64,000 nucleotides of DNA from Coriaria nepalensis (GCA_027186245.1 CP114493.1:5463501-5527500), one strand, 5' to 3'; positions 15,733 to 27,004 are shown, numbered from the stretch's first letter. A program made the numbers and translations. Notes: a model not told the origin generated them from the sequence alone.

Positions 15733-16477
15733 TCAATTAGTAAATCTTGGTGATGATCAGACTTACGATGTCCCCACATGATTGATGGATTTCAAAGGAG
15801 GAGATCGATAAGATATTGTAATGATTGTGGAGTGTGATTTTCTTTGAATTTTGTTGCTTTTTATGTGTTGTGTGTGGTTTGGTGTGAAAGATGGGGGAGG
15901 GATTTGGACCACTTTGTCGCCTTGCTAGTATTTAGTGCTACTGCCTTGTTTGACTAGTTGCTTTTGCCGTGCCCATGCTTTATGGGTCCTAATTTTAAGA
16001 TTCCATAATGAATTAAAATCATATCAGTGGAATTAAAATACCTTTATATAGGTTTAGATTATTATTTATGTTTTTAAATTTTTATTATTTATTTATTTTA
16101 AACTTTGAATTTTAATATAATTCATTTTCGTTCTTAAAAATCTTAAAATATTTTATTTTGGTTATTTTGAGCTCATTTTATAAATATTAATTATTAAATA
16201 GTTTCTATAATTTTATTAATATTATAATTAATATATGATATATTAAAAATATAATTTACAATTTAATATGCTTAAAAATATATTAATGTATTTGCAAATG
16301 GATGTAAGATATCTTAATGGGTTGGACGGTATAATTAGTGGCTCATTACGCATCTTGACTTGATCCAGCTGATTGCATAATCGATTGTTTCGGCCCAATA
16401 TTTATTTGGGCCCATTTAACTTCAAGCGCCGTGAGCTGGTTATTAGCGAGCGAGGAGCCGCGAGGGAGAGAGCAAGA
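15733..16477. other. Intergenic spacer, AT-rich
   Basis: 3' flank of the second dirigent gene, then AT-rich DNA (16020-16290), then the promoter of the next gene. Inverted and direct TGGGCC elements lie at 16391-16396 and 16406-16411. Confidence 0.5.
16391..16411. promoter_or_regulatory. Paired site II (TGGGCC) elements
   Basis: GGCCCA at 16391-16396 and TGGGCC at 16406-16411 face each other about 67-87 bp upstream of the start codon of the small membrane protein gene. Site II elements are usual in promoters of plant housekeeping genes. Confidence 0.5.
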
Positions 16478-18131
16478 ATGGGGACGAGACAAGTATACGA
16501 GGAGAAGCTGAGAAGAGGCAATCTGTATCACGAACCTACTATCAAACCTGGTCTTGGCTCCCCTCGCTGCCCTCGATGTCTTTCTCTTCTGAACCCTAAT
16601 TCGGTACATCTCTCTTCTCTTCTCTCCTTTCTGTTTCTGTATGTTCCGTCTGAGATTGTTCAATATTCTATTACGATCCCCTGTTTCCTTTCTCTCCGGT
16701 GAAGGAAAGGGGAGAATGGACTATCACCTCCATCCTTCACGATGCAGCTTCCGTTGTAAGTTTTCTCAGTCTTCACTTTTGAGTTTCACTTGCTAGTACT
16801 GATTTGATAATAAGTATCAAGAATGTTCTTGATCTGGTATGGTATGCGCCAGAGTGATTCTCTGAGCCTGTTCATGGAATATGGGAATTCTAATTAGAAT
16901 TGTTCTTCTTTTTAATCAAATTAAACTGAGTAATTGTAATTCTGGAACTTTCTTGTAATGTAGACTGGTACAGGTTTAGGTGCGTTGCTTAGCGCTGTTT
17001 ATGGTTTCAACACAGGCACGCCCTTTTTTTGGCTTTCAACTCCCAAGTTTCCCTTTGGTCATTTCTATAAGTATGCTAACTTTTTTCTCTTGAAATTTCA
17101 GGAATCCCATACCTTCAGAATCGTGTCCGAGGACCAAAATGGCTTCCTTTTGTTGTTGGGGTATGTGTTTGATATATCTTCCAAGGGTCAGCAAATCCTC
17201 CCAATGGATCATATCTCTATCTAATAAACATTTTCATGTTTTTTTTCGACAGCTGCCTCCATTATTATTGTTCTCAGGTGGCAGTGCTGCATTTGGAGGT
17301 ACGAGGTTAAACTTAAATATCTTGTGTTGTTGACATTAATTCATGCCAAGTTACATTTAGTCTGTCTTGTCTCACACACAAAGCTATTGCTGCCAGCCTG
17401 CCAATAACGCACCCCCCCCCCCCTCTTCTTGGTGGTTTGATTATTAGGTAAAAGTGGAAAGGAAATTGATACATATGCATTTAGGACACTACATTGCGGT
17501 GTGTATGGTGTCATCTAATACTGAATTGTGCCAGTCAGTCTCTTCACACTATCTGGAAACAATAATAACTGGTATACTAGTCTTTCTAAAAATCTTTACC
17601 ATATATGCATAACATGTTCATGTTTTTGAGTGTGGTGGTTGTAATGCAGTATGTAGGTGGTTAAGAGTCTGAGAATCATTTGCATTAGATGTTTTTGAAC
17701 TTTATGGTCGTTCTGCTAGTTAGGTGCTCTTATTGTGACTAGTATTGAACTGATTGGATTATCATCTCTGATGAACATCATAAGTTGGGCTTGAGTCATG
17801 GAATATTCTTGTCCTTACAGTTACAGTTCTGAATAGTGAAAAATTAGATTGTAAACTTTGCACTCTTATAGGACTTCAGCCTAATTTGAATGTGAAAGTT
17901 TCTGCAGAGTTATGCCAAACAATTTGTTTGGAAGATTCAGGAGAAATTAAGATATTAATCGGATTTAACATGTAAATTTGCTGCAGGCTATGCTCTCTGC
18001 CAAGGTTTGTCCAACTCACAGTAACCTCCTATTACGCCGCTTCAAGTGGGTCCCATTATGGAATTTCACTTCTCACTCGACAAATCGAAAAGTCTCATAC
18101 TTCACAGACTCGTCAAGAACGGCTCACATGA
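16478..18131 (+). CDS. Conserved plant small membrane protein of unknown function; last exon apparently frameshifted
   Basis: Exons are 16478-16603, 16705-16755, 16964-17015, 17102-17160, 17253-17298 and one starting at 17987. The protein begins MGTRQVYEEKLRRGNLYHEP and has a CPRC motif (possible half zinc site) near residue 31. Two hydrophobic stretches follow, around TGTGLGALLSAVYGF and PFVVGLPPLLLFSGG. I remember an uncharacterised plant family with this start, but know no function. Intron 3 starts with GC (CAG|GCACGC) and has a textbook branch site, TGCTAAC. In the last exon the spliced frame stops at 18022-18024. The other frame continues in family-like sequence (VQLTVTSYYAASSGSHYG) to a stop at 18129-18131. 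A 2 bp CT duplication in GCTCTCTGCC near 17994-17999 would explain the shift. An alternative donor (ACGAG|GTTAAA, after 17304) joined to an acceptor at 18004/18005 would restore the frame with the loss of a few residues. Confidence 0.7.
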
Positions 18132-18210
18132 TTTCTTGCACCGCATGCATTACCTAATCTTTTTTTGTCCCACTTTTGTTAGTATACCTCATTTACAGCT
18201 ATAGAAATTT

Positions 18211-18250
18211 CGATTTCAAAATTGAGTTTTCGATTTCAAAATTGAGTTTT
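18211..18250. repeat. 20 bp perfect tandem duplication
   Basis: The unit CGATTTCAAAATTGAGTTTT occurs twice head-to-tail at 18211-18230 and 18231-18250. Confidence 0.95.
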
Positions 18251-19111
18251 TTTCTTCATATATTACTGCAACGTAGTATATATACATAATTTGTATGATA
18301 TACATTCATTCAACACGGCCGATATTTATGTTGTATGATAATTGTCTTCAATCAATAAATCTGGGGTTTTGTGACTTTCAAGCAAGGGTTTTATTGAAAT
18401 GCTTGGTTTATACGATGGATTTTTGCAAGTGGTGCCTGGCCTGGAGACGGTGAGCGGACAATATGGCATATGTTGTCATGTGATCACAAATCACAGCCTC
18501 TCGGCAACAGATATATTGGCGAAATGTGATTATATATATATCATTAATAGGGGTATCTTTGTATCCCCCGGTGTCACTAGCATATAGTCAGTCACTCATT
18601 AGATGAACATATTGTTTTGAAGTTTGTATCTTATTGGATTCATGTAATCGAGTTAATGACGTATAGCGTTACACTTGTAGAGAGAGAGAGATATATAATT
18701 TTGCCTTCCTGGGAAGGTTAAAAGATGGGGAGAAGATTACATGCAGAGTAGTGTATAAACTGTCAACTTCATTTGTAAAAGGGGAGTGGATGATGTTTCT
18801 TAAATATTCCGGGGTGTTGTCTCCTTCTCTCACAAAGACAGGTTATTAATCAATCTGGAAGAGGAGAAAAAGAAACAAGAGATAAGTGTGGTCCTAGCTA
18901 CTTATATCCTTCTCCGTTTTTTATTACCTTCCATGCCCTTGTCTCTCCTAATTTACATGTTACAGGATCTCTACAGAGATGTCGTTTTCTTAGCTGCTAA
19001 AACTACTGTGTGGGTTGGCTTCATCTGTTTGGATTCCGGTTTAAGGTGGCTAAATTTATGAAAACTATACACTTAAGAGGATTATTATAGGGGTTTCTAG
19101 ATGTTCCTAGA

Positions 19112-19387
19112 TAGTGGTGGATCCAAGAATTTAGTGGAGCGGGGTGTGCCGTATGGGGTGAAATAAATATGCTATATAACCTTACAATATTTTTTTTATA
19201 TTCAAAATCATACCTTTTCCAAATATTTTGAAAAAATTTAACTGAAAAAATAGAAATTAATATCTAAAATAATTCTATATAAATGGGGAGTAAGATTATA
19301 TAAACTTGTACTTTAGTGGGGGTAATTACAAACATGAATTTTGGAAAGCTAGTTGGGGCAGCTGCCCCCAACGTATGTCCGATGCTA
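19112..19387. mobile_element. Possible MITE-like repeat remnant
   Basis: Starts TAGTGGTGGATCC and ends with GGGGGCAGCTGCCCCC-type text (near 19355-19372) followed by TATGTCCGATGCTA. The two ends are weakly inverted (about half of 14 positions match). The opening resembles a 'TAGTGGCGGATCCA' text that I recall at the edges of common plant interspersed repeats. There is no coding sequence. It could equally be degraded unique DNA. Confidence 0.3.
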
Positions 19388-19853
19388 TCTATTCTCAGAT
19401 GATTGGATCCCAAATAAGAATGCTAACATTAAGCTACGAGGCGAAGATGTTAACATGATCTACTAAATGCATTAATGAGCCTAATCTTAAGAGAGGAAAT
19501 TACTCGAATCAATATCTATATATATTTGTAGTTGTGTAAAACACATTCCACACTGATTATATATTTAGTTTATGATCAAATTCGATTTTGAAAGATATCC
19601 CAAACATGTAGAATTCTACTATGTAGAGGAAGAAACATAACTCACAATTTTCTTGATCAGACTCTAATGATAATAAATATGCAACTCTGTTGTTAATAAT
19701 AAAAAGCTCTTATAATTCATTTCTATAAACTGCAAATTAATGATCATCTCGCCAAAACAAACTACAATTCTCACCTAATCATGTCTCACAATCATTTTTA
19801 ATTAAATAGTTCTAAACAAAATTAATAGTCATATTATGAAATGGATATATTAA

Positions 19854-20618
19854 TTACAGACGAAGATCCAAACATACATGGTGATGATCAGCTTGCACGC
19901 TAGGCTTCGACTCATATACATACCGGATCGGATGTTCCAAATCACCATTAATTGGTCCTACACCACCATTTTCAGAAACCGCTACCTGACCACTACCACC
20001 ACCACCACCGCCACCACCACTTCCAGCAGCAAACAACGGCAATGAACGCAACACATGGCGGTGGTCCCCACTAAACACATTAGAGTTACTCTGACCGGTT
20101 GAGATTTTCCACATGGCCAAGGGGCTCCCATTCAACGGCGTGGATTGAGAATTCATTAACGAGCCGTAGTAGAACGATGGAGGAGCCGATGAAGAAGACG
20201 GGGGGAAGTAATTATTATTACTATTACGGTAAAGTGATCCATAAAGATGAGCATCATGGACCATGTAATTGGTGTGAGCAATAGCGGATTGAATCTGAGC
20301 TCGTTTTGCGGTTTGACGGTCTCTCTTGTGCGCGTTTTGGTGGCCTCCTAGGGCTTGGGAAGTCGGGAAGTTACGACAACAATAATGACATTCAAATCTA
20401 CGGCTGTTTTCGACAACATCATTGTTATTGTTACTGTTGTCGTTGTTTTTTTTTTTTAGGCCGTCTTTCGGTTCCGGCTCTTTGCCGGAGAACTCTATGC
20501 CGAAAAGTTTGATGGCCGGTTTTTCTTTATTGTTTACGGGGGTGGGACGGATGAAGGGAAGTTGAGAGAAAGATTCAACATTCATGTTGAGTTTTTCAAT
20601 ATGATCAGCCTTGTCCAT
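19854..20618 (-). CDS. Single C2H2 zinc-finger transcription factor, GIS/ZFP5/ZFP8 family
   Basis: Intronless, 254 aa, nuclear regulator. One plant QALGGH-type zinc finger: C77, C80, H93, H97 in FECHYCCRNFPTSQALGGHQ, followed by a basic stretch (KRDRQTAKRAQIQ) typical of the GIS, ZFP5, ZFP6 and ZFP8 subgroup that controls trichome and root-hair initiation through gibberellin and cytokinin (family knowledge). The C-terminus ends CLDLRL, an LxLxL EAR repression motif. Low-complexity tracts include Asn runs before the finger, Ser and Asn runs after it, and a Gly run of about nine near residue 205. The minus-strand leader carries a CT microsatellite (GA on the + strand, about 20647-20664). Which GIS-clade member it is cannot be fixed by eye, although the neighbourhood recalls Arabidopsis GIS. 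Confidence 0.9.
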   Translation of the reverse strand: MDKADHIEKLNMNVESFSQLPFIRPTPVNNKEKPAIKLFGIEFSGKEPEPKDGLKKKNNDNSNNNNDVVENSRRFECHYCCRNFPTSQALGGHQNAHKRDRQTAKRAQIQSAIAHTNYMVHDAHLYGSLYRNSNNNYFPPSSSSAPPSFYYGSLMNSQSTPLNGSPLAMWKISTGQSNSNVFSGDHRHVLRSLPLFAAGSGGGGGGGGSGQVAVSENGGVGPINGDLEHPIRYVYESKPSVQADHHHVCLDLRL

Positions 20619-22449
20619 GGTCAGAGAAGAAAGTTTTTATCTGGAGGGAGAGAGAGAGAGAGAGAGGAGTTGTAGAGAGAAGGAGATGGAGAGGAGGATA
20701 TAATATGGGGAGGAGAAGAAGACTCAGGGGTCTAATTATTATTAAGGCTGACCCCATTTGGGACAATGTTTATCAGAACAAGACTTCATGTTTGAAAAGT
20801 TACTTGATACTTACTATGTTATATTTATTCATGAGCATGCAGTAGTATAAATAATACTACTGAAATAGTAAATTTGATGATACTCTTACTACCCTACAAA
20901 GCTCTCTGCCCTAAAACCAAGAAAAAATCAGTCTGCTTCAATAATATTCTGCATGCTTGACTCGTTTGCAATTAATTGTTCCCACCCCCTCAATTACTTT
21001 CTCATCATAATTCTATTTCTACCCGGCTTTCGATCAATATCCACTTTCCATCGTGTATGACAAGTCGCCATCTCTCTCTCTCTCTCATGTATAATTTTCT
21101 GGTGTTATCATGATCAAGAAGGTACTTAATTTCCTCATATTACCATGCATTCATGTCTGTACATACATTTGATCCCCCTTTTTGGAACTATATAGTATGT
21201 ACACCGGTTTGCTAATTAAGAGCTAACTAGCCACCACACCCATAATGCAATTGATCAGTAGAATGAGTCTCTTCAAAATAGTTGACAACTCTTATCATAA
21301 TCTTTGAGTATATATTCTTATTATTGTGCAAGTGTGTTGACTTAACTATATAATATGTAATATGATTTAGATGTTATGTACAAACGCCCAAGGAGTTCTT
21401 CTAAGAAGTTGTTTATATTGGAAAAATCCGTTGTCGCACCATGATTGACTTTCAGTCTTTGAAATTGTATAGTTTTAAATATCTGACTAATAAATATAAA
21501 GATATATTTAAAAAATGATTATAATAAATGCAGACATATTAAAAATTTAAAATAAATTTCACACTATTAATTTAAAAATTGAATGTAAGTAATAAATATG
21601 CAGATATTTTACTAAGAAAATTAAATCTAACTGCTATGACGAATAGGCGAAGGATCTAAGACTAATCTGGATTCTACTTTCGTTTCGACGTATTCACTGA
21701 CAAGCGAACTAAGTTAAGAGTCGAAAATAAATAGATAACAATTATGGAAATAAAGTTTGAAAACACTAAACGACATAAATAATTACAATAGAAATAGGAC
21801 TTTAAAAAATAATAAATATTTGTAACCAAAATAAATTAATATGACCTAAGTTTGAGATAAATTGAACTTTAAACAAAAAATATTTAAAAAGAACACTCAA
21901 ACTAAAATTAAAGAGGATATGGATTAATGAAATAACACTTTGATATATTAAAATTTAACTCTACACTATGAGACAAAAATACATTCTACATTATTCCTAC
22001 TCCTATGATGTAATAAATTAAAGGAATAAATTAGAAAATAGAAAAAAGTGTCTCATCCGTGAACGACGGATCAAGACTTTCGTTCGGATGAAAATCTGAT
22101 GCTCTAACTATTGTTCCTAAGAATGGATCTTAAGGAATTATATACATACTTTTTTGGAACATAGAAAAAATCACGAGGGTTGCTTGATTTTTTGTCGGTA
22201 AGTGTTTGACGATGATTTGTGATGATCAGATGATTTATTGGATGATTTGATGATCGAAAGGATGGATTTTGCTTTCACCAAAGCCTTTTATTTATAAGCA
22301 AATGACTGATGGCACGATCGTAATTAATTCAATTCAAAATCCTAATTCCCCCTCAAATTTCAGTCATTTTCCCATTTAGTGGGTTCCAATCAAATTTTTG
22401 GTGAACTAAATATTTCCCTTCGATTTTTAATCGAATCTAGTTGAAATGG
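20619..22449. other. Zinc-finger gene promoter and AT-rich intergenic DNA
   Basis: The first few hundred bases are the likely promoter of the minus-strand zinc-finger gene. From about 21640 to 22330 the DNA is less AT-rich and may be an outer extension of the left LTR. On the minus strand a TATA-like CTTATAAATAAAAGG lies near 22290-22304, as expected for an LTR promoter. No coding region recognised. Confidence 0.4.
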
Positions 22450-22982
22450 AATCTAGATTTGCCCAAACAACTTTCGATCGAACTCCCCATACTCTCTCCT
22501 TCATTTTCAGCCACTTTATCAGATTGGTTGAGATAATCTGATTTTTAGTCGCTTTTTTGAAAAGGCAAGATGTTTCTGACAAAGGAAATATTTATCAGAA
22601 ATCCTCTCTTGTTTTTCCAATTTTGGCTGAAACCTTGTGGTGATGGAGATGAAATTTTGTCTTTTCTCCGGATGGTCAAGATCGCGTCTTGAGTGATCCT
22701 TGTAAATGTGATCAATGACCATTTCTTGTTTCATGCCATTAATCTAAGTGAAACCTCCACTTTTCTTAATTATCATGCAATTAATCTGAATTTTAGCGTT
22801 AGAAATTTATTCGATTAACTGAGATTAATTAATACTCGGTTTAATAAACTTAACTGTCTAAAGAGTCACATTTAATTCTTCAACTTAATTCAATCGGTTT
22901 TAAATGCAATTGATTAACATTAAATTCATGATACGACCCATTCAACGTGTGATAGGTGTCCGATATTTTCTGTGTATCAACA
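22450..22982 (-). repeat. Left long terminal repeat (3' LTR of minus-strand element)
   Basis: About 530 bp aligned by eye to 26480-27004 in direct orientation, with stretches such as GATTGGTTGAGATAAT and TTAATTCTTCAACTTAATTC shared. On the minus strand the LTR starts at 22982 or 22979 with TGTTGATAC, immediately after a purine-rich tract (GAGAGAGATTAAGGGGGG) that looks like a polypurine tract. The outer end is unclear. Confidence 0.75.
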
Positions 22983-23142
22983 AATACCCCCCTTAATCTC
23001 TCTCAATATAATTCAAACTTGAATTCGTATGAGGGAGATTATTGACCACAACTTTCTTTAAATTAACTCTTCTGCCTCTTCATTTTTTATCAACTAATCC
23101 TCACCTCTTATCGTTAAAGAAGATCTCGAAGAGCTTGAGTTA

Positions 23143-23511
23143 ATGAATTATTCCAATGTAGCCGACCCTATACAGCTTTTGACTGACTTCTCTCATTCCT
23201 CTGAGCGAATATCCCGTTTCACGGATCAGCACCCAAACACTCATATTCTTGACATGGTGGAAGGCACTGAGCTCGTCCCAAATGATCTAAAATTTGACAT
23301 GGTCATCAACTATCTTAAAATTCAAAGATCTCACACTGCCTTCATAAACTCTTATTCGATCGTGCTACCAGAAGAACTTCAACCGCATAAAGATAAACTA
23401 CGCCCCTTCGTGGAGAAAGGTGTCATTGTTGCCCAAAGTGATCCTATTCTGGACTTATTTCTACCCGATCTTCATGAAGTTGTGTACTCAGGTTCTACTA
23501 CCGATCAATAG
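23143..23511 (+). other. Antisense ORF inside the LTR element, unknown product
   Basis: A 122-codon frame on the strand opposite to gag, starting about 160 bp from the inner edge of the 3' LTR. I do not recognise the product. The text is soluble and mixed in composition (for example LKFDMVINYLKIQRSHTAF). Beyond its stop, another frame continues to about 23770 with three stops (TAA, TAA, TGA). It spells a heptad-like, coiled-coil-prone sequence rich in Leu, Glu and Lys (such as LEHLIEHDQELNHLEQRD). Position and orientation match the 'additional antisense ORFs' described in several plant Ty3/gypsy lineages. It could instead be a captured host fragment. Confidence 0.35.
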
Positions 23512-25299
23512 CAAATCCCGGCTCAAGAAGCTTTTAGGAGAACTTAAGTAACTCACTTCTTTTTATAGAAAACAAAGTGGAACAAAATTATTGGCACTTG
23601 AACACCTTATCGAGCATGATCAAGAACTTAACCATTTGGAGCAGAGAGATAGAATTCATGAACGATAAGCCCACTTTCAAGATCTTCATATTGAATGAAC
23701 TAAAGCTAATTCTCAAATTTCCAAACTCGAGGCTCGACTTGCTGATTTACGGTTAAAACAGTTTGACATTTAAGAATATATCTCTGATTTGAAGGTCACA
23801 TGCCATCGTGAGATTTGGGACGTCAACAGTACAACCTTTATTTTTTCAAATAACCGAACCACCGTCGAGTCTTATCAAAATGATATGATGACGACCACTG
23901 AAATTCTTAGTGGCATCGACTCATGTACCTCGGTGGCCACTTCAACGACGGTGACCATTTCGACGGTCTTTTGGGCAAAAGGTAGCTCAAGTAGCACCTT
24001 CATGCTACTTTCTTCTTATTTTTCCTCGATGAACAGATGATCAAGGCTAAATTGGAAAGTGGAAAGCAATATCACTACGTTGGAATTGAGATGAATGGCG
24101 ACTGAATCTACCATCAACTCTTTGTGGTTTTTGGTCTTTAATTCGATCGACCATTTCTCTCCCATTTTGTCTTCATTGAAGTCTAAGTTGACCTCATTAA
24201 GGATGGCCTCTAATGTACCTATGTTGAATTTTTGCTTCACTTCCTCCGAGAAAGGCACATTGGGAATCCATGAGCTTAGCGATTATATATGTTAAGTCAT
24301 TTATCTCTTTAGTGGGTTCCTTTTTCGAACTATGGAGTTGTTTAATTGGTTTTTTCGATGACAGAGGTTCGTTCTTGTTAAGGATGATGTCGAGAGTCTC
24401 CATCGAATCCGGCCATTTGAATGATCATATTTCCATGGCCATTTCCTTTATGGCGGCCTGACGCCTTCATTGCTCGCGCCTCTTTCGGGTATAAAAGTTT
24501 CTTTTTGGAAACTTTGGGTGTTTGAGGTAGCACCAAACATTGGTGGTCGGCCAAGGAGGCATGACCATCCAAGGATTACAACTATTGGTCGGCCAACTCC
24601 TTGAGGAGTTAGCCGATCGATCATATACAGCGCTGGTTGAAGCCAGATGGTATTCGAAGTGCATTCTTTTCAAACATTCTTGCAATAATTGGGGTCTCAT
24701 ACGGCCGAAGGTGGTCTTATAATCTCCAAGCGGAGTAAATGCCTTGTACCATAAGTCGGAGCGGTCCAATTGACCAACCGAGTATGTTTCCTCTCCTCTC
24801 AGCTTAATATCTCCTTCAACCGATCAATAAGAGGTTGGATGTCGGTAGAGGCCGTATTGACGATAGCCAGAAATGGATTTGAGTCTTCGCCCATAGGACG
24901 GGGTGACTCGAAAATTAACAACCCCTTCTCGATCCCATCTTAAATACATTATCGGAAAGTAAGGCAGTCAATTGTTTGATATCGGTACGAGTTATGGAAC
25001 TTACTTATAGTAATCATTTCCTGGTACCTCCTCGGTTGAAGGTAACTTATTATTCAAGGGTGTCTTAAGCTTCTTAGTCTTAAGCAAGATGTCAAAGATT
25101 TCACTTGCCTTTAAGAGATCAAAAGGAGTAAACTTTATCCTTCTCGTGAGGATAGTGTTTCACGGTATCCCGGTCGATAACTTGTTGGGAGCCGGGATGA
25201 CGATTAGTTTGTCTCCACTGATTATTTCGGCAAGTCTGAACTCAAAGGTAGATTCCTAGAAGTAGGTGCTCATCGAGGTGCTTTTCCATTAGGCCTCTT

Positions 25300-26395
25300 C
25301 TTTGAGCAACTCTTCGTACTAGGAAGCTATAGTAGAAATCTTGAAAAAATCTCAGAACTCCATCCTTTTGAATTTCTTTCGAAGCTCAATATCAAGCCCA
25401 TTAACAACTAGTTTAACGAATTCATGCTCAGGGAGGGTGACGTGGCATCGTTTGTGTTGCTGCTTGAACCGAGCCAAGTACATATCGGTCGGCTCTCTGG
25501 TCCTTTGGTATAACTGGGATATATCGGCCATGTAACCTCCGGTTAGACTCGAGAAAATTGCATACGGAAATTTTACTTTATCTCTTGCAAAGTCTTGATA
25601 GAGTTAGGCCGCAATCGGGTGTACCACGCGAAAGTCTGCCTTGTGAGAGAGTTTGGTATTGACCTCTCTACATTGGATTGTAAAGCGGCTGATGTGCTTG
25701 ACCTTTGATATGATTGGGTCCTCTCTAAAGAACAGACTAAAGTCGGGGACTCGATAATCGCAGGAAAATGACTCTTGGTCGATCTCATCTAGGTACGACT
25801 TATGGTAAACTAGGCATGATGGTTATCGGCCGGCTAAGTCGTACATCTTCTGTATAATGTTGCAAATCATGTCTCTATCAACTACCAATTGAGCGGCGGG
25901 CCTTGGTTGCATGTACACACCTAAGGCATGCCAGTATAAGAAACGAGTGGTGGCCTATATGCAGATTGTTAGAGTGGTGACTGATGCCTCTGATGTGTCA
26001 GGAAAATGTTGTTGGGAAATCGATTGGAATTTCTCCTCGGTGATGGAGGCAGTGTCAACCTTGGCTGATGGTTCGGCTCATCTGTGTTTGGAAGGCAGTC
26101 GGGCTGAACTTGGGGCGAGTATGCAGTGAGGGCTCGAGCGGCAGATTTGGGATGGCCATTGGAGCTTCTTTTTGGTCGGCTCTGGCCTTTATAAGACCGC
26201 CAACCTCAAATACAAGCAACCAAATTTTGTTGTTCAACTGTCCCTCAAGGCGGTCCCGTTGCAGTGGCGGGTGAAGCGGCTCAATCGATGGTAAATATTG
26301 ACAGAGCCGTTCTAAATGGCCGAGAAAATATATTGTCGTTGTCTTCGACTGTCTTTCGGTCTCTTCTAGCCGTTTGATCATTTGGGTCATCGGTG
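25300..26395 (-). pseudogene. Retrotransposon gag, broken
   Basis: Minus-strand pieces in more than one frame. An N-terminal part (26390-26055) starts MTQMIKRLEETERQ. A later part carries the retrotransposon-gag core: AWYTRLRPNSIKTLQEIK (near 25625-25575) and MYLARFKQQHKRCHV with HEFVKLVVNGLDIELRKKF (near 25490-25375), ending at a TGA near 25360. The spacing of WY..L, the SI..W-like helix and the FxxxR region is that of Ty3/gypsy gag proteins. Frame breaks between the pieces show it is not functional. Confidence 0.6.
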
Positions 26396-26479
26396 CCTTA
26401 GGCCAAATGGGAATGCAGTTGGTTCCGGGGGTCGAGACGACTTCTTCCTCCAGCTACCTTTGGATATTCTCCTGATTGA

Positions 26480-27004
26480 GATGAAGTTTAGTTTTTCCCA
26501 AACAACTTTCTCTCTCATTCCCTCCATTTTTGGCCGAACGCCACCCACTCTCCTTTATTTTCGGCCACTTTAGTAGATTGGTTGAGATAATTTGAGTTTC
26601 AGTCGCCATTTTGAGAAAGAGAGATTTTTCTGTTAAGGGAAAGATTTCGTCTGAGATCCTCTCTTCCCTTTCCTTTCAATCGAGACATTTATGGTGATGG
26701 GGATAAAATTTTATCTTTTCTCCGAACGGTCGAGATCGCATCTTAGGTGATCCTTGTGCATGTGATTAATGACAATTTCTCGTGTCACGTCATTAATCCA
26801 AGTGAACCTCCACTTTCTTAATTATCATATAATTAATTTGAATTTTACCCTTAGAAATTTATTTGGTTAACTGAACCATTTTAACAATTGCATTTAATTC
26901 TTCAACTTAATTCAATCGATTTTAAATGTAATCAATTAACATTAAATGTATGATAAAATCCATTTAATGTAAGACATATGTTCGATATTTTTCATGTATC
27001 AATG
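26480..27004 (-). repeat. Right long terminal repeat (5' LTR of minus-strand element)
   Basis: Direct partner of 22450-22982. Its inner edge (about 26470) adjoins gag. No clear tRNA primer-binding site can be read at that edge, which may mean the LTR end and PBS were deleted. Confidence 0.7.

Larger units (their letters stand above)
18132..19853. other. Intergenic spacer
   Basis: No supported gene. It includes a perfect 20 bp tandem duplication (18211-18250), a GA/TA run near 18680 and a possible MITE remnant (19112-19387). A 62-codon open frame at 18399-18587 has no recognisable product. Confidence 0.5.
22450..27004 (-). mobile_element. Decayed LTR retrotransposon with gag only (Ty3-like, TR-GAG-like)
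   Basis: Two direct ~530 bp repeats flank ~3.5 kb. On the minus strand the order is LTR, gag-like coding (26395 to about 25300), further broken coding (about 24770-24020), an antisense ORF, polypurine tract, LTR. I find no reverse transcriptase, RNase H or integrase motif, so the element is either a non-autonomous gag-only type or has lost pol. LTR divergence by eye is substantial, so insertion is old. No convincing target-site duplication was found; flanking bases after 27001 (ATGAA) are not repeated on the left. Confidence 0.7.

Noticed and set aside
18399..18587. 62-codon + strand ORF as a gene
   Set aside because: No recognisable family, biased low-complexity end (YIYIINRG) and no conserved context; probably chance.
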